From positions 78,613,892-78,677,891 of the forward strand of contig JAVMKO010000001.1 of NCBI GenBank assembly GCA_032164245.1: a stretch of 64,000 nt of DNA, in the 5' to 3' direction. A model generated the notes under the pieces. The model was not told where the DNA came from. It ran no database searches and was given only the letters and a program-made list of their open reading frames with translations. Numbering within the stretch: the stretch's first letter is position 1; each line of letters starts with the position of its first letter. A program made the position numbers and the translations under genes. This document shows, piece by piece, positions 34,201-43,592 of this stretch. This stretch comes from Sternotherus odoratus. Taxonomy: Eukaryota > Chordata > Testudines > Kinosternidae.

Positions 34201-36816
34201 TGGTTCAGTGCTGAGTCACCAACACCACTTCCTGTAATACCTTGGGTTTCCTTTGGAGATCTCTCCTCCGAGGTCTTTCCCCACCCCCTCTGCTAAGGCT
34301 GTGAGATCTGACACTATCTGAGCCTGCCCACTTCTCCACAGCCAGTGTTTTGTGAACAGTTTTGTGTTTCCAAAGCAGCGTTACGGAGAGGAAGGGTAAT
34401 ATAGCAGTTCTAGACTGTCACATGCAGATGACATTGAATCCACTGGGGATAGTCCTCTTGTGTCTCTGCGAAGTACTGGGGGAATCCACCCACCCAAACA
34501 GATGAGCTCCTCTCACTCCAGCACAGTCCTGTGGTGGTTTGTGGCATGGCCGTGCTCCAAGAGAGGCTTTCCATTTGTGATGTGGAGGTGGGGATGTACC
34601 ACCCACACAGTGAAATACTGAGAGCAGGGGAAGCAGCAGTGCGAGCGTTAGTGGAGACAGAGGGATGGTCTCTCCGGCACATGTGGGAGCAGCCATGACG
34701 TGGGAGATGAAATGGGCTTTCTGCCTATTCACTCCTTTCTCCTTCATTCTAAACAGTCATCCTCACAGCCAGGCTCTCCTGCTGCCCCTTCCCCATCGCA
34801 GATGGACCTTGAGCAGCAGCACCAGCACCCGTCCCTTTTTGGGACCACTCCACCTCCTCTCCCTGTCTCCTCGGTGCCGATGAAAGAACCACCAGGCTAT
34901 GAAGAGGCCATGAAGCAACAGCCAAAGCCCCAGGAGGTAAGAGCAGCCACTTCCTTGTGCTTCCATGAGGAACCTCTTGGGGAGTGCGAGGGAGGGCTGC
35001 AAATCCAACACTCATGTTAGTCCCTGAATTCAGGGGCAGGTGGTTGGGAAATGGAGAGACTGAAACACACTGGGCCTTTTCTAACTGACTGAGCCGCACA
35101 CAAGGAGTCGAGGTGAATTCCCTTGGTGGCGTTTGAGTGGGAATGGCGTCACCTTCCATTTCACTCTTTGGCCCGTATGCCTGTTGAGACTGAGAGAAGA
35201 TTACCTCCTGCTCGGGGTGTGTCTGACCGCGGATGGAGGTGTAATCCTGAGCTTGGGTAGAGGCACACATGCTAGCCTTATTGAACTAGCCTGAATCTGT
35301 GTGGCTGCAAGGGATTCGGTTAACTGCCGAGGACAATTCCATCCAAGATCCTGTTGCCCATGCAATTGTGGCCCCACTGATACTTTTAGAATCTAACTTG
35401 ATCCCAGCTAGTAAGAGTACGTCTGCCCAAGCAGGGAATTACCCCTCCCAGCTGCAGTGTAAACATACCCTTAATACTGTATTAACATACCCTTAATACA
35501 GGGGCATGGTGGGGCTGTAAGACCCCACACTGCTATAAACACCCTGCTTCCAGTAACACCTTGGGGTGACCAAGGTCATTGGTGCCATGCTGCTATAGGT
35601 ACCCGCCTACCAGATCAGTACGGGAAGGAGAAGGACCAGGCCAGCAGATTGTTGATTACTGTGTGTCTTGTAAGTGTGGGTCTAATTCATCACACTCTCT
35701 TTCCAGGAGAATGGCTGTTCGAGCCAACAGATGGACGACCTGTTTGACATCCTCATAGAGAGTGGAGGTGAGGAGAGAATCAGAGAGGTTGCTGGCTGGT
35801 CACCTCTGGGTTTGTCTCTGGCTTATGAAGCACTGGCCTTATGTGCTAGTGTGACTCCCGCCCTTTGGCTCGCCAACAGCGAGTGGGTTCCGTGAGATTA
35901 GTCTTGCCACTAGTGTACGTATCCCCGGGCCTGGGCCCTTCCTTATTCTTCATTTGATGCTGTCCTTAGCGTAAGCAGGGTATGGCATGGCACCGTGAAA
36001 CAGACTTGTCAGGCACGGCTATAGTATATCATAAAGCTCCTGTAGCTGCTGCATTGCATCAGACTGGTGGTTGCTCTGGGCTGGCCTCCCTCACGTGGCC
36101 GTGGCCCATGATGGTTCCCTGTGAGGCAGGTTTAAAACTCCCCTAAGCCAGCCTACTGTGTCAAGAGGTTTCTTGACCCCGGCTGGTGATCAGCGTATGG
36201 CCCATGGGGTCCGGATGGAAGATGCTGTAGTTCATGAGGGATCTGAGCCCCGCTGACTGGAGCCTTTCATCACCCTGGGACTCTGTGTTCTTCCTTTACA
36301 GAGATTTCAGCTGATTTCAAGGAGCAGCCATCTCCAGCTGGGAAGGAGACATCGGTGTCTCCAGCATGCGCCTCGCCACCCAACATCCACCATTCCTCTG
36401 AGCTTCCCCTGCAGATGTCCCTTGGCCATGCCGGCTGCATTAATCCTGTCACAGCAGGCCGGCTGGAGGACTTCCTGGAGAGCACCACCGGCCTCCCGCT
36501 TCTGCCAGCAGGCCACGATGGGCCTGAGCCCTTGTCGCTGATAGATGACCTCCATAGTGAGATGCTGAGCAGCTCAGCCATCCTGGACCACCCGCCTTCA
36601 CCCATGGACACCTCAGAATTGCACTTTGCCCATGAGCCTACTGGGGGACTAGCCCTGGACCTAGCTGAGGCTAACTTGGACAGCATGGATTGGCTGGAGC
36701 TTTCCGGGGGCCCTGTCATGAGCCTTGCTCCCCTAAGCACTGCAGTCCCCAGCCTCTTCTCCACAGACTTCCTTGATGGACACGATCTGCAGCTGCACTG
36801 GGATTCTTGCTTGTAG
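22175..36816 (+). CDS. MRTFA: Myocardin-related transcription factor A (MRTFA/MKL1), 3' part, 13 exons
   Basis: G-actin-regulated coactivator of SRF. Joining 13 GT/AG exons gives 1057 in-frame residues ending at TAG 36814-36816. Residues here: 1-18 the tail of RPEL1; about 12-45 RPEL2 (KIRSRPERSELV); 58-92 RPEL3 (EKIAQRPGPMELVEKNIL); 220-245 basic region (RSKKAKELKPKVKKLKYHQY), important for import and SRF contact; 262-285 Q-rich; about 347-385 SAP domain (VAELKQELKMRALPVSGTKT); about 528-566 leucine zipper (QMLQEKDKQIEELTRML); remainder the transactivation region ending FLDGHDLQLHWDSCL. The exon with the start and most of RPEL1 lies upstream of this window: the first exon begins inside a codon. 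Human MRTFA is about 930 residues from memory; part of the extra length comes from exons 9 and 10. MRTFB is excluded by near-identity of the C-terminus and basic region to MRTFA as I remember it. Confidence 0.95.
22439..23255. mobile_element. hAT-type non-autonomous element in MRTFA intron
   Basis: Ends 'actcctgagggaattctg' and 'gaattcccccaggagt' are inverted repeats. G-rich interior with 'tggatgcataggggttcatg', and near the right end 'agggaagcaaagaaatctgt'. No coding capacity; a target duplication is not evident. Confidence 0.65.
24667..24742 (+). CDS. MRTFA: MRTFA exon 2 (RPEL2)
   Basis: Acceptor 'gctacag', donor 'gtgcgg'. Encodes TEDYLKRKIRSRPERSELV followed by RMHILE. The RPxxxEL actin-binding signature is intact. 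Ends one base into a codon. Confidence 0.95.
25530..25691 (+). CDS. MRTFA: MRTFA exon 3 (RPEL3)
   Basis: Acceptor 'ttcctccag', donor 'gtaagt'. Encodes KRARLADDLNEKIAQRPGP and the ELVEKNILPVESSLKEAII tail. The RPxxxEL signature is intact. Confidence 0.95.
26455..26590 (+). mobile_element. MIR/CORE-SINE relic in MRTFA intron
   Basis: 'gggcacatcacttaatttct', 'ttgtgcctcagctggtcatc' and 'tgtaaaatgggggtgagcat' in MIR order. Confidence 0.8.
26987..27162 (+). CDS. MRTFA: MRTFA exon 4 (Ser-rich acidic linker)
   Basis: Acceptor 'gttttcag', donor 'gtaaga'. Encodes GQVNYPKVADNSSFDEDSSD and the phosphorylation-prone DALSPEQPASHESQGSIPSP segment. Ends in phase 0. Confidence 0.95.
27836..27991 (+). CDS. 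MRTFA: MRTFA exon 5 (Pro-rich)
   Basis: Acceptor 'ccccatgcag', donor 'gtatgg'. 52 codons including the proline run LPPLPPPPLLPPSFANR and PPPTLIK. Phase 0 on both sides. Confidence 0.93.
28603..28856 (+). CDS. MRTFA: MRTFA exon 6 (basic region and Q-rich)
   Basis: Acceptor 'tttgaacag', donor 'gtacgg'. Encodes KSQRSKKAKELKPKVKKLKY, HQYIPPDQKQD and the Gln-rich QQQQLFLQLQILNQQQQQ, ending two bases into a Lys codon. Reading through the donor stays open for 27 more codons to TAG at 28936-28938, so intron retention would give a truncated protein without the SAP domain. Confidence 0.93.
28928..28971 (+). repeat. Partial duplicate of the 3' end of MRTFA exon 6
   Basis: Aligns with 28814-28857 at 35 of 44 positions (shared 'agcagcacta' and 'cagaccatcct'), offset by 114 bases, within the following intron. 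The duplicate carries in-frame stops relative to exon 6 and lacks the donor. Confidence 0.7.
29386..29557 (+). CDS. MRTFA: MRTFA exon 7 (Ser-rich linker before SAP)
   Basis: Acceptor 'ttcctgcag', donor 'gtaaat'. Completes the Lys codon, then PPGEQQSGTNTPAMRNLS to LPTNLDDMK. Ends in phase 0. Confidence 0.93.
29851..30945 (+). CDS. MRTFA: MRTFA exon 8 (SAP domain, coiled coil)
   Basis: Acceptor 'cccccttag', donor 'gtaggc'. 365 codons, phase 0. Begins VAELKQELKMRALPVSGTKT (SAP), continues with VVVAFPAARLSTG, STPPVSPTPSERS, the leucine zipper near 30382-30497, and APPPTLITDSTGTHIVLTMT. The open frame continues to 31029 past the donor, but the conserved next exon shows that splicing occurs at 30945. 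Confidence 0.96.
31375..31480 (+). mobile_element. Short interspersed repeat fragment
   Basis: 'gacaaggtgggtgaggtaat' plus 'ttattggaccaacttctg' matches 12825-12870. Intronic. Confidence 0.55.
31794..31930. mobile_element. Mariner-type MITE, TA-flanked
   Basis: About 137 bp between TA (31792-31793) and TA (31931-31932). Inverted ends 'tttccccgaaaataagaca' and 'ttactttcagggaaaca'; a second pair 'gtcttat' and 'cttattttcggg' lies inside. No coding capacity. Confidence 0.7.
32307..32414 (+). CDS. MRTFA: MRTFA exon 9 (36 codons, probably absent from human MRTFA)
   Basis: Acceptor 'ttcttctcag' after a pyrimidine tract, donor 'gtagct'. Symmetric phase 0/0, 108 bases. Encodes a Q/S/P-rich stretch beginning RAQSSPTKISSQPQCQPP and ending LNQSIKK. 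Open frame, good sites and in-frame fit support a real exon. Because it is symmetric it could be an optional cassette. Confidence 0.82.
32790..33112. mobile_element. hAT-type short element with near-perfect 8-bp target duplication
   Basis: Ends 'caggggttctcaaag' and 'tttgagaacccctg'. Flanks 'cactagtg' (32782-32789) and 'cactaggg' (33113-33120) match at 7 of 8. The CpG-rich core includes 'gtccgccgaaatatcgccg'. Intronic. Confidence 0.8.
33217..33305. mobile_element. Fragment of a 'ggtatatctacacagc' DNA element
   Basis: 'ggggtatatctacacagc' followed by 'ggctggcctgtgtcagccaa' looks like the left end of a hAT-type element. No right end is apparent. Confidence 0.45.
33350..33560. repeat. Ancient dispersed repeat
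   Basis: Resembles 14440-14640 over 'ttttaaagatcaggttttaa' and 'agacagtgg'. Class unknown. Confidence 0.3.
33686..33850 (+). CDS. MRTFA: MRTFA exon 10 (55 codons, probably absent from human MRTFA)
   Basis: Acceptor 'ctccctgtag', donor 'gtagcc'. Phase 0/0, 165 bases. Encodes AQKSGLQVVTGQLPHTILSF, then the hydrophobic PPNLQPFFLNGFHKGSLK, ending PSVLKK. The FF-containing stretch is unusually structured for this Pro/Ser-rich region and could be a short interaction motif. Cassette behaviour is possible. Confidence 0.82.
34757..34936 (+). CDS. MRTFA: MRTFA exon 11
   Basis: Acceptor 'ctaaacag', donor 'gtaaga'. 60 codons, phase 0/0. SSSQPGSPAAPSPSQMDLEQ through MKEPPGYEEAMKQQPKPQE, colinear with the human C-terminal half. 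Confidence 0.94.
35215..35475. mobile_element. hAT-type element fragment
   Basis: The right end 'agctgcagtgtaaacatacc' is a terminus of the 'ggtatgtttacactgcagct' type. The left terminus is unclear. Intronic. Confidence 0.4.
35707..35767 (+). CDS. MRTFA: MRTFA exon 12
   Basis: Acceptor 'ctttccag', donor 'gtgagg'. Encodes ENGCSSQQMDDLFDILIESG plus one base. The acidic/hydrophobic DDLFDILI core is a conserved part of the activation region. Confidence 0.94.
36302..36816 (+). CDS. MRTFA: MRTFA last coding exon (transactivation region and stop)
   Basis: Acceptor 'cctttacag'. Completes the Glu codon then ISADFKEQPS, RLEDFLESTTGLPLL, LSLIDDLHSEMLSSSAILDH, PSPMDTSELHF, and ends LFSTDFLDGHDLQLHWDSCL with TAG at 36814-36816. 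Confidence 0.96.
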
Positions 36817-39800
36817 CTCTCTGAACTGAGACGGAAGGGAAGTGGGGGGAGGGCGCAGGCATGGGGGCAGGGGGAGAGGCCAATCAACCAAAAATGAGCC
36901 CCTTGAGTGTAAACTCTTCCCCTCCCCCGTCGTAACCTCCTGTAGTGAAACTTGTACCATTAGCAAGGGGTGGCACGGCTGTTGGTGGGTCATTGGGGCT
37001 ACAACCAGCAGGTCAGACCAGAGCAGTAACCATAGCTGTCCGGGGACAGGGGCTGCAGGGATTTGAGACTGGCTGGTTCCCTGCTGAGACCCTGGCTCTA
37101 AAGCTGAACTAACACCACTGCAGGGCAGGGAGGCCTCCCCTGCCCCCCTGGCTTGCAGGAACAGCTGAGCTGGGAGCCAGGGGAGGGGAGTGGCATGGGG
37201 CAATCAGGAAACAAGGGTTCATGCTGTCCTGGGAGAGGTGAAGGGTGAATGGTCACTGACCGGGGCAGCAGCTCAGCTATTCCCTCCAGCTGCTGAGTAA
37301 GGAAGGTGGAGTGAGCCATGGCCCCGCTCCTCCTGCAGGCCAGTCCCCTAGGAGAGGCTTGAGGCCAAAGGGATGCTCAAGCAATAAGCCACCTTCCACC
37401 AGAGGCAGCCCAAGGGATGGAGTAGGTTAGGATCTGCCATGTGGCTGGAGGGGAGAGAGCTATGTGGGGGAATGATCAGGCAGCGCCCCCTTCCCCTCCA
37501 GCCCCCCAGTGCCCAACGCCAGACCCTCCCTCAAGCAGCTCCGGCTGTTGCTTGTTGGGGCCCCTGTGCTGAGCCCTTCATGCAGTGCAAGGTGAGGAAA
37601 CCCGAACGGGGATCAAGGGATCAGGACTGGAACCCAGCCCTCCCGTGAGTGCTGGGCCCGGCACGGCAAAACTCGGGCTGTGCTGAGAGCCCGTCGGAGG
37701 AGCTCAGGAGCTTTGTGCTGCTCTAGAATCCCCCTAGTGTCCAGCGTCAGCTTGGGGGTGTGGCTTGTGGGGTGGGAGATGGGGTGGGTGTGGCCTCATG
37801 GCTGCCGCACAGGGAAGGTGCAGCCTCCTGCTGGGTTCATGCTGCACAAACGGAGACTTTGGCCCAAACTGCGTTCTGGTGCTAAGATCCGCTCTGTGCA
37901 GCCCACGCTCCCTGCTGGCAGATCATTAGCACCAGCTGCTCACGCCCTGCTACACTGTGGCTCCCTAGGCCCAGCTGGGCTGAGTGCCGAGAATAGCCTT
38001 TGGGGGGCTGGAGCCAGGGCTGAGGCACCTCTTGATGTCTCCGAGGGGTGTGAGGCGGCCTTCGTGCTACGAGAGACGAGCTGTAGTGGGATGATGCTAG
38101 ATGCAGGTGCGAGATGGCTCCTGGCTTCAGCTGACCAGCTTTTCCCCTCTTGCCCCATGGGACACGTCCCTGCTGCTCAGGGGAAGGGTTGGACAAATAG
38201 CTGCTGCAGGGTGTCACAGGAGGGCAGGCCTGAGGGGTGAGTGCCAGCTGTGCTCATGCTGGGCGGCAGGGCAGGGCTCTGGCCCAGGCCCCTCGCGGGT
38301 GGCGGGGGGAGGCTAGTCTCAGGCAGCCCTAAAGCAGATGCGAGGGCAGGACGTTCGCTGCTGGCCCCTGCCACGTTCTCCCCCGTCCCAGAGGAGTAAA
38401 AGGAAAAAAAAATCATTATTCTTACTAGAAATTTAACCACCAATCTCCCCCCCCCTCCCCCCTCGACCTACCCTGTGAGCTCCCTGTGCTGCAGTAGGGT
38501 GGGGATTTTAGCTTAGTTCATAGGACCTAGAAATGGTCTCCCCACCCCCAAGTGACTTTGGTAATCATAGCTGAGTGGGGAGGGGTCTGCATTAAACCCT
38601 TTATACTGTATTAGTCCCAGTCCCCTTCTAAGCTTGTTCGGTCTCTGATCAGTAATGGTCATTCACCACCGCGCGTGTGAAACGTGAACCAGACGTGCCC
38701 TTTGGCTTGTCCCCTCCTGCCCTAGACAGGTGCTGGTCCTGTGGGGAGCGGGTGGGGCTGCTGCTGTCCGAGGACCGGGACAGGATTGGAGTTACTGGTT
38801 TTGAAACAAAATGGAATAGGAATAAGTGAATTTCCCTCCCCCAATATGTGGGATGGTAGGACAGAAATGGGGCAGGGGTAAGAGCTTCCAATTCCCTTTG
38901 CATATGCTGCGCCCCCCCCCCCCCCCCCCCATATGTCTCTAGCTGAATATCATGTCACTGGCTGGAGTCTGTCCCTGTTGTATATCTGGGAAGAGAAATG
39001 CCTCAGGGTGTGTGTGTTGGGGGAGGTGTCATGCTGCTGTCTTGCCTCTCCGGTACTGGCCATTCATTAATAGCTAAGGAAGACTGTACATGTGTATATA
39101 CCTCTCTAGCTGGTCTTGGAGGAACAGTGGGGAGGAGTTGCATCCGCCCACCTCATCTGTGTCAAGGCATAAGTAAGTGGCAGCTGGGCCTGGGGTACCT
39201 GAATCACAGTGGGGAAGCGTGTCGTGCTTTGCTTGAGCCCCTTCTGCTTGTTCTGGGAGGAGAGCTGGTGTTTTAATTCTGGGCGGTTTGGGGGGGGGGG
39301 GGAGGGAAGAGATGGACTCAGGCCAGGGCTTAGCTGTTCGAGCCTTATTGCATGTGCCCTTCCTTCAGAACAGATTGCCTTTTTCTACTCTTCTCAGTGT
39401 TTAGTTGGTGTGCACACAAGTCAGTGCGGAAGCTGTGTGCCCTGCCCTTTCTCCCCCAGGGCAAAGCTCAGCAACTTTCACCCTCCCTATGCCAACTGGA
39501 GAAGCCATGTGGCCTGAGCTATAAAGCAGCTGTAGAACTTCCCTTATTCCCTTCCTCCCCCTCCAGGCATGAAGGGATGCTGAGTCAGAGGCTGGAACCA
39601 GCATTGTCTCCTCTGGCCTTTTGTACCAGGGCAGGAGCAATGATCAGTTTTTCCTAGGGGACTCATACCACCAGGGCTGCTGCATCTGTTCTGCCCAGAA
39701 CTCTACATATCACTTCACCCTTTAGAGTCTGAGCGTGGTGTCTATGCACATGCACCCACCCCAGTCACTTACCCAGAGCTCTTGGTGTTAAATGGTGTAT

Positions 39801-40655
39801 AAGGCAGAACAACCCCATGTCCTAGAACCTTTGGGACCCGGCTGTAGGGGCTTCCAGCCTAACCTAAACTGCTCCAGTATTGTGTGAAAACCAGGCTGTC
39901 AGTACAGTCTTGGAGGCTGCTTTTATGTGTACCCCAGTGCTCCCTGACCGCCCCTGGAGCCTAGTTATTTTTTTGTACAAATAAGAACCTAAATGCAAGA
40001 GAGTTTATATTAAGCAGAAAACAAATGATCAAAGTGCAATGAGCGCATGCAGGAAGGTGGCATCAAACCAGTTCCCCAACTGGGGTAGAGGGAGAGGGTG
40101 GGTGACCCAGGTAAACCCTCCCCCCCACAAGTGCAAAACCCACAGAGGGCTAGTGCTGCATAGGAAGAGGCCTAAGCCCCGCTGCAGAGTGAGGTCGCTG
40201 GTATGGAAGTGATCCCAGAGCTGGTGCTTCTTGATGATTGGGTGGGGAGGTGGCCTGGGGACAGTTCAAATCCCTTTTTCCAAAGAGTGAGTGACTCAGA
40301 GGCTCTTGTGGAGCAGCAGGATCATCCATTCCTCTGGACTCTTGGCAGAGTTCCTTTTTGTGTCTCTCACGGAAAAACACAAGTCTGATGTTCTTCCTCT
40401 ACCTTGAATGTAACCCTGAATTTTTCTGCTGTAACCACTACTTGTGTATTGGAGTAGCATGCACTCTCCCCCTTGGGGGGAGGGGGGGGGGAAGAGATCA
40501 GCACAGTCTGAGGCAATAGGCTCCAGCATGAACACTCAACTGGAAAAGGACAAGAGTGACGCGGGGAGAGTGGATCCTTACAGTGAATTATTTTTTCAGT
40601 TACAAATATTTGGAAAAAAAACCATTTTATTAAAAAATAAAGAAAAAACCTGATC
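36817..40655 (+). other. MRTFA: Probable MRTFA 3' UTR
   Basis: Follows the MRTFA stop with no transposon or coding structure recognised until about 40.66 kb. Contains long C or G runs (38911-38930, 39290-39302). The frames inside (for example 37680-38240 +) show no domain. The end is placed after the AATAAA at 40636-40641. Length is an inference and a shorter UTR is possible. Confidence 0.5.
40636..40641 (+). promoter_or_regulatory. MRTFA: Candidate MRTFA polyadenylation signal (AATAAA)
   Basis: AATAAA in 'ttattaaaaaataaag', followed by the GT-rich 'aaggtctgtcttgtaggcag' some 17-35 bases later, a classical arrangement. Confidence 0.5.
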
Positions 40656-41379
40656 AAAAGGTCTGTCTTGTAGGCAGTGATGAAGGGAGTGATACGGGAA
40701 CATCCCTGCCCACGTGGGCTGAGAGCCCTTCACCTTTTGTCTTTTAAATGGAGGTTCAGAAAGTGAGAGGAGGAGAAATCCCAGCTCTCCAGGTGCATTA
40801 TTTGCACCCACACCACTTCCCCTCGCAGCATGCTGGGGTCACTTTCAAGTGCTGTTGAATGGTGGTGATGGGGTAGATATGGTAAGAGGAACCTGCAGGG
40901 CCATTTCCATACACAGAGGAGAAACCAACCACCTGCATACAAACAGCACATTTCTCTCTGACCGCTCGTCCCAGACAAGGAGGACTGATTTTAACCCACT
41001 TCCATTTCTCCAAGCCAGATAAAATGTCTCGCCCTTGGTTCAAGGGAGGGCGGGTGCTGCCCAATTCAGATGGGAGTTGGTGAGCCAGTTATTTAGTGCC
41101 TGCTCTTATGGTACTGTGGGATGACATGCTTGGCCAGAGACTGTAAATAACAGTATTGGCCTGAGTGTCTGTGAAGTGCAGGGGCTTATGCTCCCAGCTG
41201 AAAGGACACAGGGCAATCTGGACCCATCACCACTCCACTTCTTTAACTGGTAGCAGCTCAGGCTGGAGCAACTGCAGTGACAGCTGCTGCCATGCATGTT
41301 AGTTTTGGGTTTTTCCCACATTTGCACAGCTTGCGGGTGGGGGGTGTTTCTGAAATTCTCGCCTCTTCAGCCTTTGTGG

Positions 41380-42960
41380 TCTATGGTACTTGCCCAGTTT
41401 AAGACGCTGAGGTTCCAGGCCTGCCGGAGCTGCCACAGATCTTTTCCTCATAAGGATAAGACCTTTAGCTGTCTATGGTGCCGCAGAAAAATCTCATGTC
41501 CCATCCAAGTGCAAAGTCTGTCTGGGGATTTAAGGGCAGGTCCCACAACGATAGAGAAAACTCCTCTGCCCCAGCAGGCCGTGAATATCAGCCTCAGACT
41601 TTCGAATCATAACGGGGATGTCCAGATACCATTTCAGAGCTGAAGAAAGCCACTTTCTCCTGCCAGAGACGCTGGCCTGGCCTAACACCACTGACTCAGA
41701 GAAGTCTTCGACCAAGAAGCACCTTCCGACACCTCTAGCAGATCCATCTAAAACCAAGCTGACCTCCACAAGGGCCTTGTTGGAAACCAACATCCTTTTG
41801 AAGCCACAGAAGCCACTCAGGGCCTGCCTACATACAACTCCTAGGCCATGTCAGCCTCCAAATTCATTATGCCAGCTGCAAGGCTGCATCTCTCATGGTA
41901 AGGCCTTGCTAAGGATTATCCATGCCCCAGTCTTTCCAAACAAATCACTGCTTCCATAATTACTTGCCCCTTAGGTGGAAAGATCCTCTGAAGATCAGTG
42001 TGGAAACCCCATTCTCACACCTGCCACCCTCAAATATCTTCACACTGGATGCCTCTTTCGGGGGGGGGGGGAGGGTTTGCCAGAGCACAGGGAAAATGGT
42101 CCTCAAGAAAGATTGCTCCAACTCAACACCCTGGACCTAAGGGAGGAATACTACTCATGTCAACATGTATTTCACAACAGGAAGGGCCCATCTCTCACAA
42201 GAATGTTGGACAACAGTGCAGCTATGTCTTACGTAAACTGATGAGGAGCATGGTCTTAGTCTTCATGTGCAGAATGGTTGTGGTACTGGTACATCTCTCC
42301 TCACACAGATATGTCAGTTGCCAGGTCCCTGCTTTCTCAGGGCACCTCCAGACAGCTGTCACCTCAGAAGAATGAGAACATTCAGGGCAGATCCACCATG
42401 CAATATGTGCTAGTGTGACAAGGTCATACTGTGCCCCCATCCTTGATTTCACCCTAAAGACTTGTTGGAATTTCACACCACCCAAGCTAGCCATTTACCA
42501 GTATTTTATTCTAAGCCCTTACCTTGAGGGAGGAAGCTAGTCTCCAAACACTAGATGAAAGTAGGGCCCTTGCCCTTTACTCTGCTAGGATTAAGTCCCT
42601 TTGTATCCTTGGCCAAAGGGCTGAGGGAACAGCCGCTGTCCACTCAGGCTGTTTAAGAGGGTGTGATTGTATCTTGACCTACTGTGAAATATCCCCCTGT
42701 GCAAGTGAAGGCTCAGTGCACTGCTATAGCCCACTTTAAGGACATTGCTCTTTGGATCACACACTTGTCAAACATTCATCATCAGCCCTGCCTCCACAGC
42801 TGACATGACCTTGGGTGACAGTCCTCCAACCCATCTTCGATTCACCTCCCTGTTGACCTACAGGTTAGGAATCTCCTCAGGTGACAGAGCGACTATCTAC
42901 CTATACAGTACTGTGAGCTCTTCAAGTTGTTTTATGCCTCAGGGTGTTGAAGCACTTGAA
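41380..42960 (+). mobile_element. Second decayed DIRS-like retroelement
   Basis: 41420-41520 encodes a Cys/His-rich Gag-like piece (CRSCHRSFPHKDKTFSCLWC). 42110-42240 encodes an RNase H-like piece (LREEYYSCQHVFHNR and MLDNSAAMSYVN). Frames are scrambled by indels and stops. It lies between the probable MRTFA and SGSM3 3' ends. Identity of the superfamily is inferred from similarity in style to 16270-18450. Confidence 0.5.
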
Positions 42961-43004
42961 TAGAAACAGGCTGGCAGGCCCCGTGCTCATCCAGGGATGT
43001 GATT

Positions 43005-43010
43005 TTTATT
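43005..43010 (-). promoter_or_regulatory. SGSM3: Candidate distal SGSM3 polyadenylation signal
   Basis: TTTATT on +, AATAAA on the - strand, 1.65 kb downstream of the SGSM3 stop. Confidence 0.35.
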
Positions 43011-43586
43011 TGTACAGTTTACAACTGTTGTTGACAAATGTCACCACGAGCGATGTCCTGAATAGTCTCTCCCCCCCCCCCCCCCCCAACATGCTCTCAC
43101 TAGCCCCGGTGCAGGGTGCTGCTTGGTCTGATACCCGCTTTCAGTCACCAGGCCAGGCTTTCCCTTGCCTTGCCCGGCCCTACGAGTGCAGCACCTGCCC
43201 TTGAATATTCTGTTCTGCAAGACAGCAGGGCCCCTTTCCCTGCAGGGGTGGGGATGCAATTCTGGGTGTGCCTATCAGTCACACTGCCCTTGTTTGCTAC
43301 CCCTGCACACTGCAGCCTTGTTCAAGTTGCAAAATCCCAAACCAAGCCATAAAGGATTAAGACCCATTTCAGTTGGAGTCAGGGACAAGAGAGCTGCTCA
43401 GTGAGTGAGAGAGAGACTCATTCTCTGCTCCTATAAAAGAGCTCATTCCTCTTTCCCTCCAGGAGCGCAGCACGCAGTCTTCCATCTTAAACCCCACAAA
43501 CAACTGCAACAGCAATGCAAAAAGCAGCTCACCTGCCACCCCCATCCCCTGCTGGAGAAAACCACCACTGCTCTTCCAGGATGCAC

Positions 43587-43592
43587 TTTATT
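43587..43592 (-). promoter_or_regulatory. SGSM3: Candidate proximal SGSM3 polyadenylation signal
   Basis: TTTATT on +, AATAAA on the - strand, about 1.07 kb downstream of the stop. This may be the main site. Confidence 0.4.

Noticed and set aside
37680..38240. 186-codon open frame on + downstream of MRTFA
   Set aside because: Lies in the probable 3' UTR, has no recognisable domain and is overlapped by equally long antisense frames.
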